Source of the DNA: Steroidobacteraceae bacterium
GTDB taxonomy: Bacteria > Pseudomonadota > Gammaproteobacteria > Steroidobacterales > Steroidobacteraceae
Reading direction: 5' to 3'
DNA length: 64,000 nt
Assembly (NCBI GenBank): GCA_025458905.1
Contig: JALORN010000002.1
Coordinates: forward strand, 1-64,000
How positions within the stretch are numbered: the first letter of the stretch is position 1; each line of letters opens with the position of its first letter. Under the pieces are notes generated by a model. The model was not told where the DNA came from. It saw only the letters and a program-made list of their open reading frames with translations, and ran no database searches. The translations under genes were made by a program, and so were the position numbers. Of the stretch, positions 1-11,288 are shown piece after piece.

Positions 1-1
1 C

Positions 2-1207
2 GGTCAGGCGCGCGCGCTCGGCGCGCTCGGCGTGCTGCCGAAGCAGGTCAAGCCGGCCGAGGTCTCGACGGTGCTGCACCAGCTGCGGCTCGTGCCCGAT
101 CGCCGCAAGGCCCGCGTGACCAGCTTCGAGCCGGGCAACGCCGTCGCGCACGAGGCGTTCCAGCGCCCGGCCTCGATGGTGTCGATCGGCGGCCTGGCCA
201 CCGGCACCGACGGGCCGTCGGTCGCCGCGCTGCCGCCCGCGGGCGGCGAGCCACCGATGACGCCGGCGCAGCTGCGCGCGCTGGTCGAGGAGGTGGTGCG
301 CGACCAGGTCACCGACCTGCGGCGCGCGTTCTCCGGTCTGCTCGACGATCACGCGGAGCGGGTGCTCGCCGAGGTGCGCGAGGGCTTCGCCGGCACTTCG
401 ACCGTCGCCGGCGCCGCCGGCGCCGATCCCGCGGGCGAGGCGCTGTTCGCCGCCCACGAGGCGCCGCCGCGGGCGTCGCGCGCACCGTGGGCGATCGCCG
501 CGGCCGCGTCGCTGCTGGCGGCGGCGCTCGCGGTGCTCTGGTGGCAGGAGAGCGAGTCGACGCGACGCCTCGCCACGGAGCTCGCCACGGCGCGCGAGGC
601 GCAAGTGGCGCGCGCGGCGCAGGCCGTGCGTGGCAGCGCCGCCCCGCCGCCCGGCGCGGCGGCGTCCGCCGCGCCGTCGGCCACCGGCGGCGGCTGGACC
701 AGCGCCGCGGCGTCCGGCAACGCGGGTTCCACGCCGGCGCCCGCAGCCAGCGAGTCCGTGCAGGCGGTGCCCTACGGCGAGGTGCCGGTGTCGGGTGAGC
801 GCCTGGAGTCGCTGCGCGGCCTTCTCGACGACCTCGCCGCACGCAGCTTCCGCGGCACCGTCACCGTCACGGCCTTCCCGGGGCGCTACTGTCTCGCGGG
901 CTCGGCCGCCGAGGGTTTCGAGCTGGTCGCGGCCGATGCGCCGCTGTCGAAGTGCGACGTGATCGGCAACCCGTTCGACGAGCAGCTCGACCCGGCGCAG
1001 CGCGAGCCGCTGGCGCTCGCCAACCTGGTCGGCGCGATCCGCCAGCGCAGCGGTGGTGCGATCGACGTGCAGCTCGTCAACGGCGCCGAGACGCAGCGCG
1101 TCGCCGCCTATCCGGAGCCGGCCTTCCGCGGCACGGCGGGCGACTGGAACCGCGCCGCCGCCGCCAACAACCGGCTCGAGATCCGGGTCCAGCCCCGGGC
1201 CCCGTGA
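2..1207 (+). CDS. Membrane protein with receiver-like start, 5'-truncated
   Basis: The frame is open to the left window edge, so the true start is missing and about 401 C-terminal residues remain. The first 30 or so residues (ALGVLPKQVKP, then a helix ending in LVPDRR) look like the end of a CheY-type receiver domain, with the conserved beta-5 lysine in LPK; this is inference from a short stretch. A charged helical region follows, then one membrane helix near residues 160-180 ending in LAVLWW, an Ala/Ser/Pro/Gly linker of about 60 residues, and a C-terminal domain with two cysteines (GRYC, SKCDV). It ends in NNRLEIRV, reminiscent of the end of OmpA-like domains. The stop overlaps the next start (GTGA). 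A signalling role is likely; the exact family is not recognised. Confidence 0.7.
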   Translation, partial: GQARALGALGVLPKQVKPAEVSTVLHQLRLVPDRRKARVTSFEPGNAVAHEAFQRPASMVSIGGLATGTDGPSVAALPPAGGEPPMTPAQLRALVEEVVRDQVTDLRRAFSGLLDDHAERVLAEVREGFAGTSTVAGAAGADPAGEALFAAHEAPPRASRAPWAIAAAASLLAAALAVLWWQESESTRRLATELATAREAQVARAAQAVRGSAAPPPGAAASAAPSATGGGWTSAAASGNAGSTPAPAASESVQAVPYGEVPVSGERLESLRGLLDDLAARSFRGTVTVTAFPGRYCLAGSAAEGFELVAADAPLSKCDVIGNPFDEQLDPAQREPLALANLVGAIRQRSGGAIDVQLVNGAETQRVAAYPEPAFRGTAGDWNRAAAANNRLEIRVQPRAP

Positions 1208-2298
1208 GCGTCCGCGTCGTCGACGCCTCCTTCCGTCCCCGGTGGTGGCTGCGCGGCCGGCATCGCCAGTCGGTGCTGCCGAGCCTGCCGCTGCGGCGCG
1301 TCGCGGTCGAGCGCCATGCGCGGCCGCTGCGCGTGGCGAGCCGCGCGCGCCGCGTCGACTGCGGCGATGGCACGACGCTGCAGGCGCTGCACGCCGCGCC
1401 GCGCGCGCCGCGGCCGGAGCCCGCGCTGGCGGTGCTGCTGCACGGCTGGGAGGGCAGCGCGGAGTCGCTCTACATCCTGTCGCTCGCGCAGCGCCTGCAC
1501 GCGCACGGCTACGAGGTCGTGCGCCTGAACCTGCGCGACCACGGCGACACCCATCACCTGAACCGCGAGCTGTTCCATTCCTGCCGGCTGCCGGAAGTGC
1601 TGGGCGCCGTCGCGCGGCTGCAGGCGGATTTCCCGCGCCATCGCCTGTTGCTCGGCGGGTTCTCGCTCGGCGGCAACTTCATGCTGCGCGTCGCGGCCGA
1701 GGCGCCGCGCGCCGGGCTCGCGATCGCCGGCGCGGTGGCGGTCTCGCCAGTGCTCGACCCGGCGCGCACGCTCGATGCGCTGGAGTCCGGGCTGTGGATC
1801 TACCCGCGGTACTTCGTGCGCAAGTGGTCGCGGTCGCTGCGGCGCAAGCAGGCCGCGTGGCCGGGCGCCTTCGACTTCGCGCCGCTGCTGCGCTCGCGCG
1901 ACCTGCGGCGCATGACCGCCGACCTCGTGCGCGCGCACACCGACTACCCGGACCTCGAATCCTACCTCGCCGGCTATGCGATCACCGGCGGACGGCTGGC
2001 CGGGCTCACGGTGCCCGCGACCATCGTCACCGCGCTCGACGACCCGATGATCCCGCCGCAGGACCTCGACCGGCTGCCGCGCGAGCCGCGGCTGCGCGTG
2101 GTGGTGACCGAGCGCGGCGGCCACTGCGGCTTCCTCGAGACCCTCGGCGCCGGCAGCTGGGTCGACCGCTTCGTGCACGCGGAATTCGAGCGCCAGCTCG
2201 CCGCGGGCGAGGCGTCGGAGGCCCATGCCCGGCAGTCTGCCGCCGTCGCGTCGCCGGCCGCCGGGCCGGCCGCGGCGCATGCAGGAGTGGCGCGATGA
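1204..2298 (+). CDS. Alpha/beta hydrolase, YheT-like
   Basis: A 364-residue alpha/beta-hydrolase-fold protein. The oxyanion region reads LLHGWEGS, the nucleophile elbow GFSLGGN, the acid is probably in ALDDPMIP, and the catalytic His is in ERGGHCGF. The order and the SLGGN elbow match the YheT/EMB8 group of predicted esterases; the substrate is unknown. The GTG start overlaps the upstream stop (GTGA), which gives a start consistent with family length; the frame stays open upstream but that part is a shadow of the previous gene. The last 30 residues are an Ala/Pro/Arg tail. Its stop overlaps the ATG of apbE, so three genes form one coupled operon. No signal peptide is visible, so it is probably cytoplasmic. 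Confidence 0.85.
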   Translation: MSVRVVDASFRPRWWLRGRHRQSVLPSLPLRRVAVERHARPLRVASRARRVDCGDGTTLQALHAAPRAPRPEPALAVLLHGWEGSAESLYILSLAQRLHAHGYEVVRLNLRDHGDTHHLNRELFHSCRLPEVLGAVARLQADFPRHRLLLGGFSLGGNFMLRVAAEAPRAGLAIAGAVAVSPVLDPARTLDALESGLWIYPRYFVRKWSRSLRRKQAAWPGAFDFAPLLRSRDLRRMTADLVRAHTDYPDLESYLAGYAITGGRLAGLTVPATIVTALDDPMIPPQDLDRLPREPRLRVVVTERGGHCGFLETLGAGSWVDRFVHAEFERQLAAGEASEAHARQSAAVASPAAGPAAAHAGVAR

Positions 2299-3281
2299 GC
2301 GGCCGGCGCGGCGGCGTGCTGCGCGCGTGGCTGCTGCTCGCGGCGCTGCTGCCCGCGCTCGCCCATGCCGAGTGGTTCCGGCGCGAAGCCGCGGTCATGG
2401 GCACGCGGATCTACGTCGAGCTCTGGGCCGAGGAGGCCGCGGCCGGCGAGGCGGCGATCGCCGAGGTGATCGAGTCGATGCGCGCAGTCGACGAGATGAT
2501 GAGCACCTACAAGCCGGAGAGCCAGCTGTCGCGCGTCAACGCGCGCGGCGCGCTCGAGGCGGTGCCGGTGGACGCCGAGCTGTTCGACGTGATCCGTGCC
2601 TCGCTCGAGTTCTCGAGGCTCACGGGCGGCGCGTTCGACGTCACCTATGCCAGCGTCGGCTACCTCTACGACTACCGTGCGCGCCAGCGGCCGACGGACG
2701 CGCAGATCTCCAAGGCCCTGCCCGGCGTGAACTGGAGGAACGTGCGGCTCGACCCGGCGGCGACGACGGTGCGCTTCGACCGGCCGGGCATGCGCATCGA
2801 CCTCGGCGGCATCGCCAAGGGCTATGCGGTCGATCGTGCGATCCGACTGCTGCAGGCGCGCGGCGTGGCGCACGCGGTGGTCAGCGCCGGTGGCGACTCG
2901 CGGATCATCGGCGACCGCTTCGGTCGCCCGTGGATCGTCGGCATCCGCCATCCCGATGACCCGAAGCGCGTGGTCACGCGCATCCCGCTGGTCGACACCG
3001 CGATGTCGACCTCGGGCGACTACGAGCGCTACTTCGACGAGGACGGCGTCCGCTACCACCACATCCTCGACCCGAAGACCGGCCGCTCCGCGAGCAAGGT
3101 GCGCAGCGCCACGATCCTCGCCTCGACCGCAATGCAGACCGACGGGCTCTCCAAGACCGCCTTCGTGCTCGGCGCCGAGGAGGCGCTGAAGATCATCGAG
3201 CGCATCCCCGGCGTCGATGCAGTGTTCGTCACGCCCGAGGGCAAGGTCCTCTACACGAAGGGGCTCCAGCCCGCGCAGTAG
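2295..3281 (+). CDS. apbE: FAD:protein FMN transferase ApbE
   Basis: A 328-residue ApbE-family protein, which attaches FMN covalently to Thr in flavoproteins such as NqrB/NqrC, RnfG or periplasmic flavin carriers. A Sec signal peptide ends at AHA. Family motifs in order are MGTR near residue 36, DLGGIAKGYAVD (FAD binding), SAGGDSR, YHHILDPKTGR and DGLSKTAFVLG with the metal-binding Asp/Thr region. ATG start with ATGA overlap to the hydrolase. No flavoprotein target is in the window. The TAG stop sits at the first base of the left arm of a long inverted repeat, so the 3' end is defined by that element. Confidence 0.95.
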   Translation: MSGRRGGVLRAWLLLAALLPALAHAEWFRREAAVMGTRIYVELWAEEAAAGEAAIAEVIESMRAVDEMMSTYKPESQLSRVNARGALEAVPVDAELFDVIRASLEFSRLTGGAFDVTYASVGYLYDYRARQRPTDAQISKALPGVNWRNVRLDPAATTVRFDRPGMRIDLGGIAKGYAVDRAIRLLQARGVAHAVVSAGGDSRIIGDRFGRPWIVGIRHPDDPKRVVTRIPLVDTAMSTSGDYERYFDEDGVRYHHILDPKTGRSASKVRSATILASTAMQTDGLSKTAFVLGAEEALKIIERIPGVDAVFVTPEGKVLYTKGLQPAQ

Positions 3282-3402
3282 GAGGAAAAGGGGACATAGA
3301 AAAAGGGGACAGATTTATTTTCCCGACGTCGACGCCACGGTCTTCTCCGTAGACGGTCGGGAAAATAAATCTGTCCCCTTTTTCTATGTCCCCTTTTCCT
3401 CC
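3281..3402. repeat. 47-bp perfect inverted repeat between convergent genes
   Basis: Arms 3281-3327 and 3356-3402 are perfect reverse complements (47 of 47), separated by 28 bp that hold a small ACGG/CCGT stem. Each arm contains GGGGACAGATTTATTTTC preceded by a second GGGGACATAG unit. Related single copies lie at 43086-43133 and 44175-44200. The left arm begins on the last base of the apbE stop. The dctA-like gene reads into the right arm and takes its last five residues and TAG stop from it. The AT-rich composition is unlike the surroundings. It can act as a bidirectional terminator; origin as a REP-like mobile repeat is inferred. Confidence 0.9.
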
Positions 3403-4622
3403 AGTTCGCCTTCCCACTTGGCGACGGCCGCGGCGGCGATCGAGTTGCCGACCACGTTCGTGGCGCTGCGCCCCATGTCGAGGAAGTGGTCGACCGCGAG
3501 GATCAGCAGCAGCCCGGCCTCGGGGATGTTGAAGAAGGAAAGCGTCGCCGCGATCACCACCAGCGAGGCGCGCGGCACGCCGGCCATGCCCTTGCTGGTG
3601 ACCATCAGCAGCAGCAGCATCGTGATCTTCTGGCCCCAGGTGAGGTCGATGCCGTAGGCCTGCGCGATGAAGATGGTCGCGAAGGTGCAGTACATCATCG
3701 AGCCGTCGAGGTTGAACGAGTAGCCGAGCGGCAGCACGAAGCTCGCGATCCGCTTCGAGACGCCGAAGCGCTGCAGCTGCTCGAGGGTGCGTGGGTAGGC
3801 GGCCTCGGAGCTCGCGGTCGAGAAGGCGAGCAGGATCGGCGCGCGCATGTCGCCGACCAGGCGCGCGACCGACGGGCCGATCACCAGCGCGCCGCAGGCC
3901 ATCAGCACCGCCCACAGCAGCACCAGCGAGACGTAGAAGCCGCCGATGAACTTGCCGTAGGTGGCGAGGATGCCGAGCCCGCGGGTCGCGACCGTCGCGG
4001 CCAGCGCCGCGAACACCGCCACCGGCGCCACCAGCATCACGTAGCCAGTGATCTTCAGCATCACCAGCACCAGCTGGTCGATCGCCTCGAGCAGCACGCG
4101 GCCGCGCTCGCCGACGGCGGCGAGCGCGACGCCGAAGAACACCGAGAACACGACGATCTGCAGGATCTCGTTGGTCACCATCGCCTCGAAGAACGACTTC
4201 GGCACGAGGTGCAGCACGAAGTCGCGCAAGGACAGCGACGAGGCTTGCACCCCGGCGCTCGCGCCGGCCTCCGGCAGCGGCAGCCCGAGCGAGGCACCCG
4301 GCTGCAGCGCCGTGACCATCACGATGCCGAGCAGCAGCGACAGCAGCGAGGCGCCGATGAACCAGGCCATGGTGCGCAGGCCGATCCGCCCCAGCGCGCC
4401 GCCCGACGCTCCCATGTGCGCGACGCCCGCGACCAGGGTCGAGAACACCAGCGGGCCGATGATCATCTTGATCAGCCGCAGGAAGACGTCGGTCGCGAGC
4501 GAGAAGTAGCCGGCGAGGGACTGCAGCGTGGCCGGGTCGGCGACCGTCGCGTTGATGGCGTAGCCGACCACGACCCCGAGGATCATTGCAATCAGCACGT
4601 AGAGCGTGAAGCGACGGGACAT
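3384..4622 (-). CDS. Dicarboxylate/amino acid:cation symporter (DctA/GltP type)
   Basis: A 412-residue inner-membrane symporter of the DAACS/SLC1 family, taking up C4-dicarboxylates or acidic amino acids with H+ or Na+. Visible signatures are the serine-rich hairpin STASSEAAYPRTL, the NLDGSMMY motif of TM7, the VTSKGMAGVPRAS hairpin region and DHFLDMGRSATNVVGNS in TM8, all carrying substrate- or cation-binding positions in characterised members. Length is normal for the family. The final residues EEKGT and the stop are encoded by the inverted repeat, so the original end was probably replaced on insertion. It is divergent from the MFS gene at 4695, with 72 bp between the starts. Confidence 0.93.
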   Translation of the reverse strand: MSRRFTLYVLIAMILGVVVGYAINATVADPATLQSLAGYFSLATDVFLRLIKMIIGPLVFSTLVAGVAHMGASGGALGRIGLRTMAWFIGASLLSLLLGIVMVTALQPGASLGLPLPEAGASAGVQASSLSLRDFVLHLVPKSFFEAMVTNEILQIVVFSVFFGVALAAVGERGRVLLEAIDQLVLVMLKITGYVMLVAPVAVFAALAATVATRGLGILATYGKFIGGFYVSLVLLWAVLMACGALVIGPSVARLVGDMRAPILLAFSTASSEAAYPRTLEQLQRFGVSKRIASFVLPLGYSFNLDGSMMYCTFATIFIAQAYGIDLTWGQKITMLLLLMVTSKGMAGVPRASLVVIAATLSFFNIPEAGLLLILAVDHFLDMGRSATNVVGNSIAAAAVAKWEGELEEKGT

Positions 4623-4694
4623 CCCTGCCGGTCCTCTCCCTGGGGCGCCCGGTCATAGTAGTCTTGCCGCCGGTCGAAGTCTCGGTAGCACCCC

Positions 4695-6350
4695 TTGTCC
4701 GCAGCCGCCCCGTCCGCCACCCCTCGCAACACCCGCCTCGTCGTGCCGGCCTCTGCCGCGGGCACCGCGTTCGAGTGGTACGACTTCTTCATCTTCGTGC
4801 CGCTCTCGAGCATCCTCGCGCGCACTTTCTTCGCGGGCCTGAACGACGCGGCCGGCTACATCCTCGCGCTCGGCGCCTTCGCCGCGGGTTTCGCGTTCCG
4901 CCCGCTCGGCGCGCTGGTGTTCGGCCGGATGGGCGACCTGATCGGCCGCAAGAGCACCTTCCTGGTCACGATCTCGATGATGGGCGGGGCGACCTTCGCG
5001 ATCGGCCTCCTGCCGACCTACGAGGATGCCGGGCTGATCGCGCCGGTGCTGTTCGTCGGCCTGCGCATCCTGCAGGGCCTCGCGCTCGGCGGCGAATGGG
5101 GTGGGGCGGCGATCTACATCGCCGAGCACGCGCCCGCCGGCCGTCGCGGCTACCTCACCAGCTGGATGGGCTCGGCGGCGGCCTTCGGCCTCGGCGGCGC
5201 GCTGCTGGTGACGCTCGGCACGCGGCTCGCGCTCGGCGAGGCCGCGTTCGACGACTGGGGCTGGCGCGTGCCCTTCCTGGTGTCGGCGATCCTGCTGGCG
5301 CTGTCGCTGTGGATCCGCCTGAAGCTGCACGAGAGCCCGATGTTCCAGCAGCTGCGCGATTCCGGGCAGCAGTCGAAGTCGCCGTACCGCGAGTCCTTCG
5401 GTGAGTGGCGCAACCTGAAGGTGGTGCTGGTCGCGCTGTTCTCGATGATGGTCGCGCAGGGCGCGGTCTGGTACACGACCTTCTTCTACAGCCAGTTCTT
5501 CGTCGAGCGGATCGTCAAGGTCGCGCCCGGCACGGTCAACGGCCTGATGATCGCGCTGGTCGCGGCCTCGGCGCCGCTGTACCTCTTCTTCGGCTGGCTG
5601 TCGGACCGCATCGGGCGCAAGCCCGTGATGCTCGCCGGCATGATCGTGATGGCGCTCGCGATCTTCCCCGGCTTCCAGGCCGTGACGCGCGCCGCGAACC
5701 CGGCACTGGTCGAGGCCGCCGAGCGCGCCCCGGTCAGCGTGGTCGCGGACCCGGCCGAGTGCGCGCTGCAGTTCGATCCCATCGGCAAGTCGCAGTTCCG
5801 CTCCTCCTGCGACCTCGCCAAGACCGTGCTCGCCAACGGCGGCATCCCCTACGTCAACGTCGCCGCGCCGCCCGGCACGCTCGCCGAGGTGCGCATCGGC
5901 GCGGCCGTGGTGCGCTCGGCCGACGGCCGCGGGCTCGACGCGGCCGCGCTCGCGGCGCTCAAGGGCGACGTCGGCGCACGGGTACGCGCCGCGCTCGCGG
6001 ACGCCGGCTATCCGCCGTCGGCGGACCCGGCGCGTGCGGACATCACGACGGTATTCGCCTGGCTGATGGTGCTGGTGCTCGGCGCGACCGCACTCTACGG
6101 CCCGCAGGCCGCCTGCCTGGTCGAGCTGTTCCCGACGCGGATCCGCTACACCGCGCTGTCGCTGCCGTATCACATCGGCACGGGCTGGGTCGGCGGCTTC
6201 CTGCCGGCGACCGCCTATGCGATGACGGTCGCGACCGGCGACATCTACTACGGCCTCTGGTACCCGACCGTCGCGATCGTGGTCTCGATCGTGGTCACCG
6301 CGCTGTTCCTGCCCGAGACGCGGCACCGCGCGCTCGATCGCGCGGCCTGA
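4695..6350 (+). CDS. MHS-family MFS transporter with periplasmic insert
   Basis: A 551-residue 12-TM major facilitator of the metabolite:H+ symporter type (ProP/ShiA/KgtP-like). It shows FEWYDFF at TM1, GRMGDLIGRK in loop 2-3, LQGLALGGEWGG in TM4 and GWLSDRIGRK in loop 8-9. Between TM9 and TM10 is an extra segment of about 110 residues with two cysteines (PAECALQFDP, RSSCDLAK). By topology it lies in the periplasm, where the cysteines could form a disulfide. The paralogue at 50025-51689 has the same insert. The start is taken at TTG 4695 with a weak ribosome site; GTG 4743 is an alternative. The substrate is not predictable. Confidence 0.88.
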   Translation: MSAAAPSATPRNTRLVVPASAAGTAFEWYDFFIFVPLSSILARTFFAGLNDAAGYILALGAFAAGFAFRPLGALVFGRMGDLIGRKSTFLVTISMMGGATFAIGLLPTYEDAGLIAPVLFVGLRILQGLALGGEWGGAAIYIAEHAPAGRRGYLTSWMGSAAAFGLGGALLVTLGTRLALGEAAFDDWGWRVPFLVSAILLALSLWIRLKLHESPMFQQLRDSGQQSKSPYRESFGEWRNLKVVLVALFSMMVAQGAVWYTTFFYSQFFVERIVKVAPGTVNGLMIALVAASAPLYLFFGWLSDRIGRKPVMLAGMIVMALAIFPGFQAVTRAANPALVEAAERAPVSVVADPAECALQFDPIGKSQFRSSCDLAKTVLANGGIPYVNVAAPPGTLAEVRIGAAVVRSADGRGLDAAALAALKGDVGARVRAALADAGYPPSADPARADITTVFAWLMVLVLGATALYGPQAACLVELFPTRIRYTALSLPYHIGTGWVGGFLPATAYAMTVATGDIYYGLWYPTVAIVVSIVVTALFLPETRHRALDRAA

Positions 6351-6361
6351 TCGCGCCGTGA

Positions 6362-7639
6362 TCAGCGGGCGGCGGCGTAGGCGTCGCGGATCGCGGCGAG
6401 GCGCACGCCGGCCTCGTGCAGCTCCGGCATGCGTGCCGCCAGCGCGGTGGCGCCGCGCGCGAGCTCGTCGAGGCGCTCGTGGACCAGGCGCGCCTCGGCC
6501 TCGCCGAGGAAGAACGGCTCGACGCTGCGCAGCATCGTGAAGCTGACGCCGGCGTGTGGGCCGCCCGGTGCCGCGTCGGCCGGCAGCCTCGCGAGCAGCG
6601 CGCCGAGCCGCGACAGCTCGTGCATCAGGCCGATGGCCGCGTCGAGGTGGCGGCGCTGGCCGGCCGGCGCGTCGCGCCCGGTGCGGCCGAAGGACTGCAG
6701 CACCAGCTGCAGCAGCATCGTGTACACCGCGTTGGCGAGGTCGAGCACGGCGGCGGCCGGGCGGGCACGGACGAACACCTTGTCCTCGGGCTCGGGCGGG
6801 CGGCGCATCACCGGGTTCTCGGCTGCCGGCCATGCGGGCTCGAAGCCCGGCCGCTCGCGGCGCAGCGCGGCGAGCTCGGCCTGGATCGCGCGGAAGCGCT
6901 CGAAGTGCGAGGCCTCGCCGCCGCGCGGCGCGCCCTCGCCCTGCTCGACGATCGCGTCGATCGCGGCGAGCGCGTCGTCGAGGCCGGTGATGGTCGCGAC
7001 GCCCGGCAGCGCGACGACGTCGTGGCCGACCTGCGCCGCCACCGGGCCGATGAACAGCGCGGCCTCGCCGCGCCGCGCGACGAACGCGCGCAGGTTGCGC
7101 CGCAGCGCCTCGTAGAGCTCACCGACCGTCGCGTAGTCCTGCACGCTCGGCATCAGGCCGTGGTAGGCCTCCTCGCGCTCGTAGTCGGTCGGCGGCTCGA
7201 ACCCGGGAGCGTCCTCGAGCCCGGCGTCGGCGGGCCGCTCGAGGAACACGAAGTGCTCGAGCGTGCGCGCCGAGAACGGCGCGAGGCGCACGACCACGTC
7301 GGCCGGGAAGTAGCCCGGCGCGACCGGGAAGTTGGGCCGGCCGAAGTGCGGCCGGCCGCCGATCGCGATCGTCAGGTTCGCGACCAGCAGCAGGTGCGCC
7401 ATCTCCTCGACCGCCACCGAGACGATGCGCTCGCGCCAGCGCGCGACCGCCGCCGCCTCCGCGGGGCGCAGCGCCGGATCCGCCGCATCGCGCAGGCTGA
7501 ACGCCGCGTAGAGATAGCTGCACATCAGCGTGTGCTCGACTTCCGCGGCCTCCGCGAGCAGGTGGAACAGCTGCTCGCGCCCGCCGATCACGATGTCCTC
7601 GGCCTCGCCCGGGGTGTGCTCGAGGATCTTGGTCGTCAT
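6362..7639 (-). CDS. Ferritin-like (VioB-like) domain protein
   Basis: A 425-residue protein of the ferritin-like family that includes the C-terminal part of VioB and related iminophenylpyruvate dimer synthases. The N-terminal helical bundle carries AAEVEHTLMCSYLY and VAVEEMAHLLLVANL, the Glu/His pattern of a di-iron or haem-binding bundle, followed by GRPHFGRPNFP and a second helical region. No partner oxidase of the violacein or indolocarbazole type is nearby, so a biosynthetic role is not supported. It is divergent from the large catalase with 166 bp between the starts, which points to oxidative or stationary-phase stress. The family call is good; the function is unknown. Confidence 0.75.
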   Translation of the reverse strand: MTTKILEHTPGEAEDIVIGGREQLFHLLAEAAEVEHTLMCSYLYAAFSLRDAADPALRPAEAAAVARWRERIVSVAVEEMAHLLLVANLTIAIGGRPHFGRPNFPVAPGYFPADVVVRLAPFSARTLEHFVFLERPADAGLEDAPGFEPPTDYEREEAYHGLMPSVQDYATVGELYEALRRNLRAFVARRGEAALFIGPVAAQVGHDVVALPGVATITGLDDALAAIDAIVEQGEGAPRGGEASHFERFRAIQAELAALRRERPGFEPAWPAAENPVMRRPPEPEDKVFVRARPAAAVLDLANAVYTMLLQLVLQSFGRTGRDAPAGQRRHLDAAIGLMHELSRLGALLARLPADAAPGGPHAGVSFTMLRSVEPFFLGEAEARLVHERLDELARGATALAARMPELHEAGVRLAAIRDAYAAAR

Positions 7640-7720
7640 GCCGTCCTTCGCTGCCGGTGGCCGTGTCGTCGGCGCTCGGCGCGCCGCCTCGCGTGGGCGA
7701 GGCCACGCAGGTTCAGCCGC

Positions 7721-7730
7721 GTCCTACAGA
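7721..7730 (+). promoter_or_regulatory. Candidate stress promoter motif GTCCTACAGA
   Basis: The motif lies 75 bp before the catalase ATG. Closely related copies occur 62 bp before the flavin-binding stress protein at 26324 and before the hemerythrin starting at 46303, all in the same orientation to their gene. It may be a -10-like element or a regulator site. The call rests only on this recurrence. Confidence 0.4.
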
Positions 7731-7805
7731 CGCTTCTCGCCAGGGCTCGCCATGCTGCTGCCCGCTGCGTGCCGCGTCGGTGCGCCCATCCACAGGAGCC
7801 TCCGC

Positions 7806-10349
<2,544 letters not shown>

Positions 10350-10400
10350 GCGGTGGGCGTAGGCTAGAATCGTGCGGCGCGCCAATGGAGGCTGCTGCCG

Positions 10401-11288
10401 ATGATCCCCGCCTGCCCGTCGTCCACCTCGTCCCGCCTGCGGCCGCTCGCGGCGTCGCTGGTGCTGTCGTGGTCGCTGCTGCTGGCCGCCTGCGCCGGCG
10501 ATGCCGGTGACTGGAAGGCCGCGCAGGATGCCGACACGCAAGAGGCCTACGAGGCCTTCCTCGCCAGGCACCCCGACAGCGAGTACGCGCCGCAGGCCAA
10601 GGAACGCACGGCGCAGCTGCTCGAGGAGCGTGACTGGGCCGCGGCCACGCGCAGCGACACGCCCGAGGCCTACCAGAAGTTCATCGGCCAGCACCCCGAC
10701 GGCAAGTGGACGCAGGAAGCGCGGATCCGGGTCGAGAACTTCAACGTGATGGCCGCCGCGGCACCCGAGGTCCCGGCCGAGCCGGCGGAACCGGCGGGCA
10801 CGGCGCGTCCCGGCGCCACCGCAGCCGCGCGGGCGGCGGGCACGGCGCCCGGGACCACGACGCCGGTGCTCGCTGCGACCAAGCCCGCACCCGGGTCGAG
10901 GCCGGCCCCGGCGCCGGCACCGGCGTCGGCCATGCGGGAAGAGCGCGCGGTGGCCGCATCCGCGCCGGCGTCCCCGAAGGGCGCGGCCGAGGCCCCGGCC
11001 ACGGGCGGCGCCGCCACCGCTGGCGCTGCGGGCGCTTCCCCCGCGCCCGGCTACCGCGTGCAGCTCGGCGCGTTCTCCTCGGTCGACAAGGCGGAGGCCG
11101 AGTGGGCCCGCGCCCGCGACCGCTTCCCGGCGCTGCAGTCGCTCGAGCCGCGGATCACGCCGGTGCAGGCGCAGGCGAGGCGCCTGTTCCGGCTGCAGGC
11201 GGGCATGCCCGACGAGGCCGCCGCCAAGGGCCTGTGCGAGACCCTGAAGGGCGGCGGGCAGCCGTGCCTCGTCGTGCCGGTGAAGTGA
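10401..11288 (+). CDS. SPOR-domain lipoprotein
   Basis: A 295-residue predicted lipoprotein: the signal peptide ends in LLLAAC (lipobox). Residues 30-110 hold two copies of a helical repeat, each beginning DW.AA and containing HPD before a Gln/Glu-rich helix, as in TPR-like or secretin-associated proteins. A long Ala/Pro/Thr linker with low complexity leads to a C-terminal SPOR domain (YRVQLGAFSSVDKAEAEWAR to the end), which in characterised proteins binds denuded peptidoglycan at division sites. The stop overlaps the GTG of the next gene. Its role with the M16 proteases is unknown; periplasmic envelope maintenance is a reasonable inference. Confidence 0.82.
   Translation: MIPACPSSTSSRLRPLAASLVLSWSLLLAACAGDAGDWKAAQDADTQEAYEAFLARHPDSEYAPQAKERTAQLLEERDWAAATRSDTPEAYQKFIGQHPDGKWTQEARIRVENFNVMAAAAPEVPAEPAEPAGTARPGATAAARAAGTAPGTTTPVLAATKPAPGSRPAPAPAPASAMREERAVAASAPASPKGAAEAPATGGAATAGAAGASPAPGYRVQLGAFSSVDKAEAEWARARDRFPALQSLEPRITPVQAQARRLFRLQAGMPDEAAAKGLCETLKGGGQPCLVVPVK

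Noticed and set aside
3486-4658. 390-codon open frame on the plus strand opposite the dicarboxylate symporter
   Set aside because: The translation is rich in His, Arg, Gln and Asp with no domain pattern, and the minus-strand frame shows clear symporter motifs. It is a by-product of high GC.
6362-7639. Violacein or indolocarbazole pathway gene
   Set aside because: Only the ferritin-like part is present and no tryptophan oxidase or other pathway genes are nearby.
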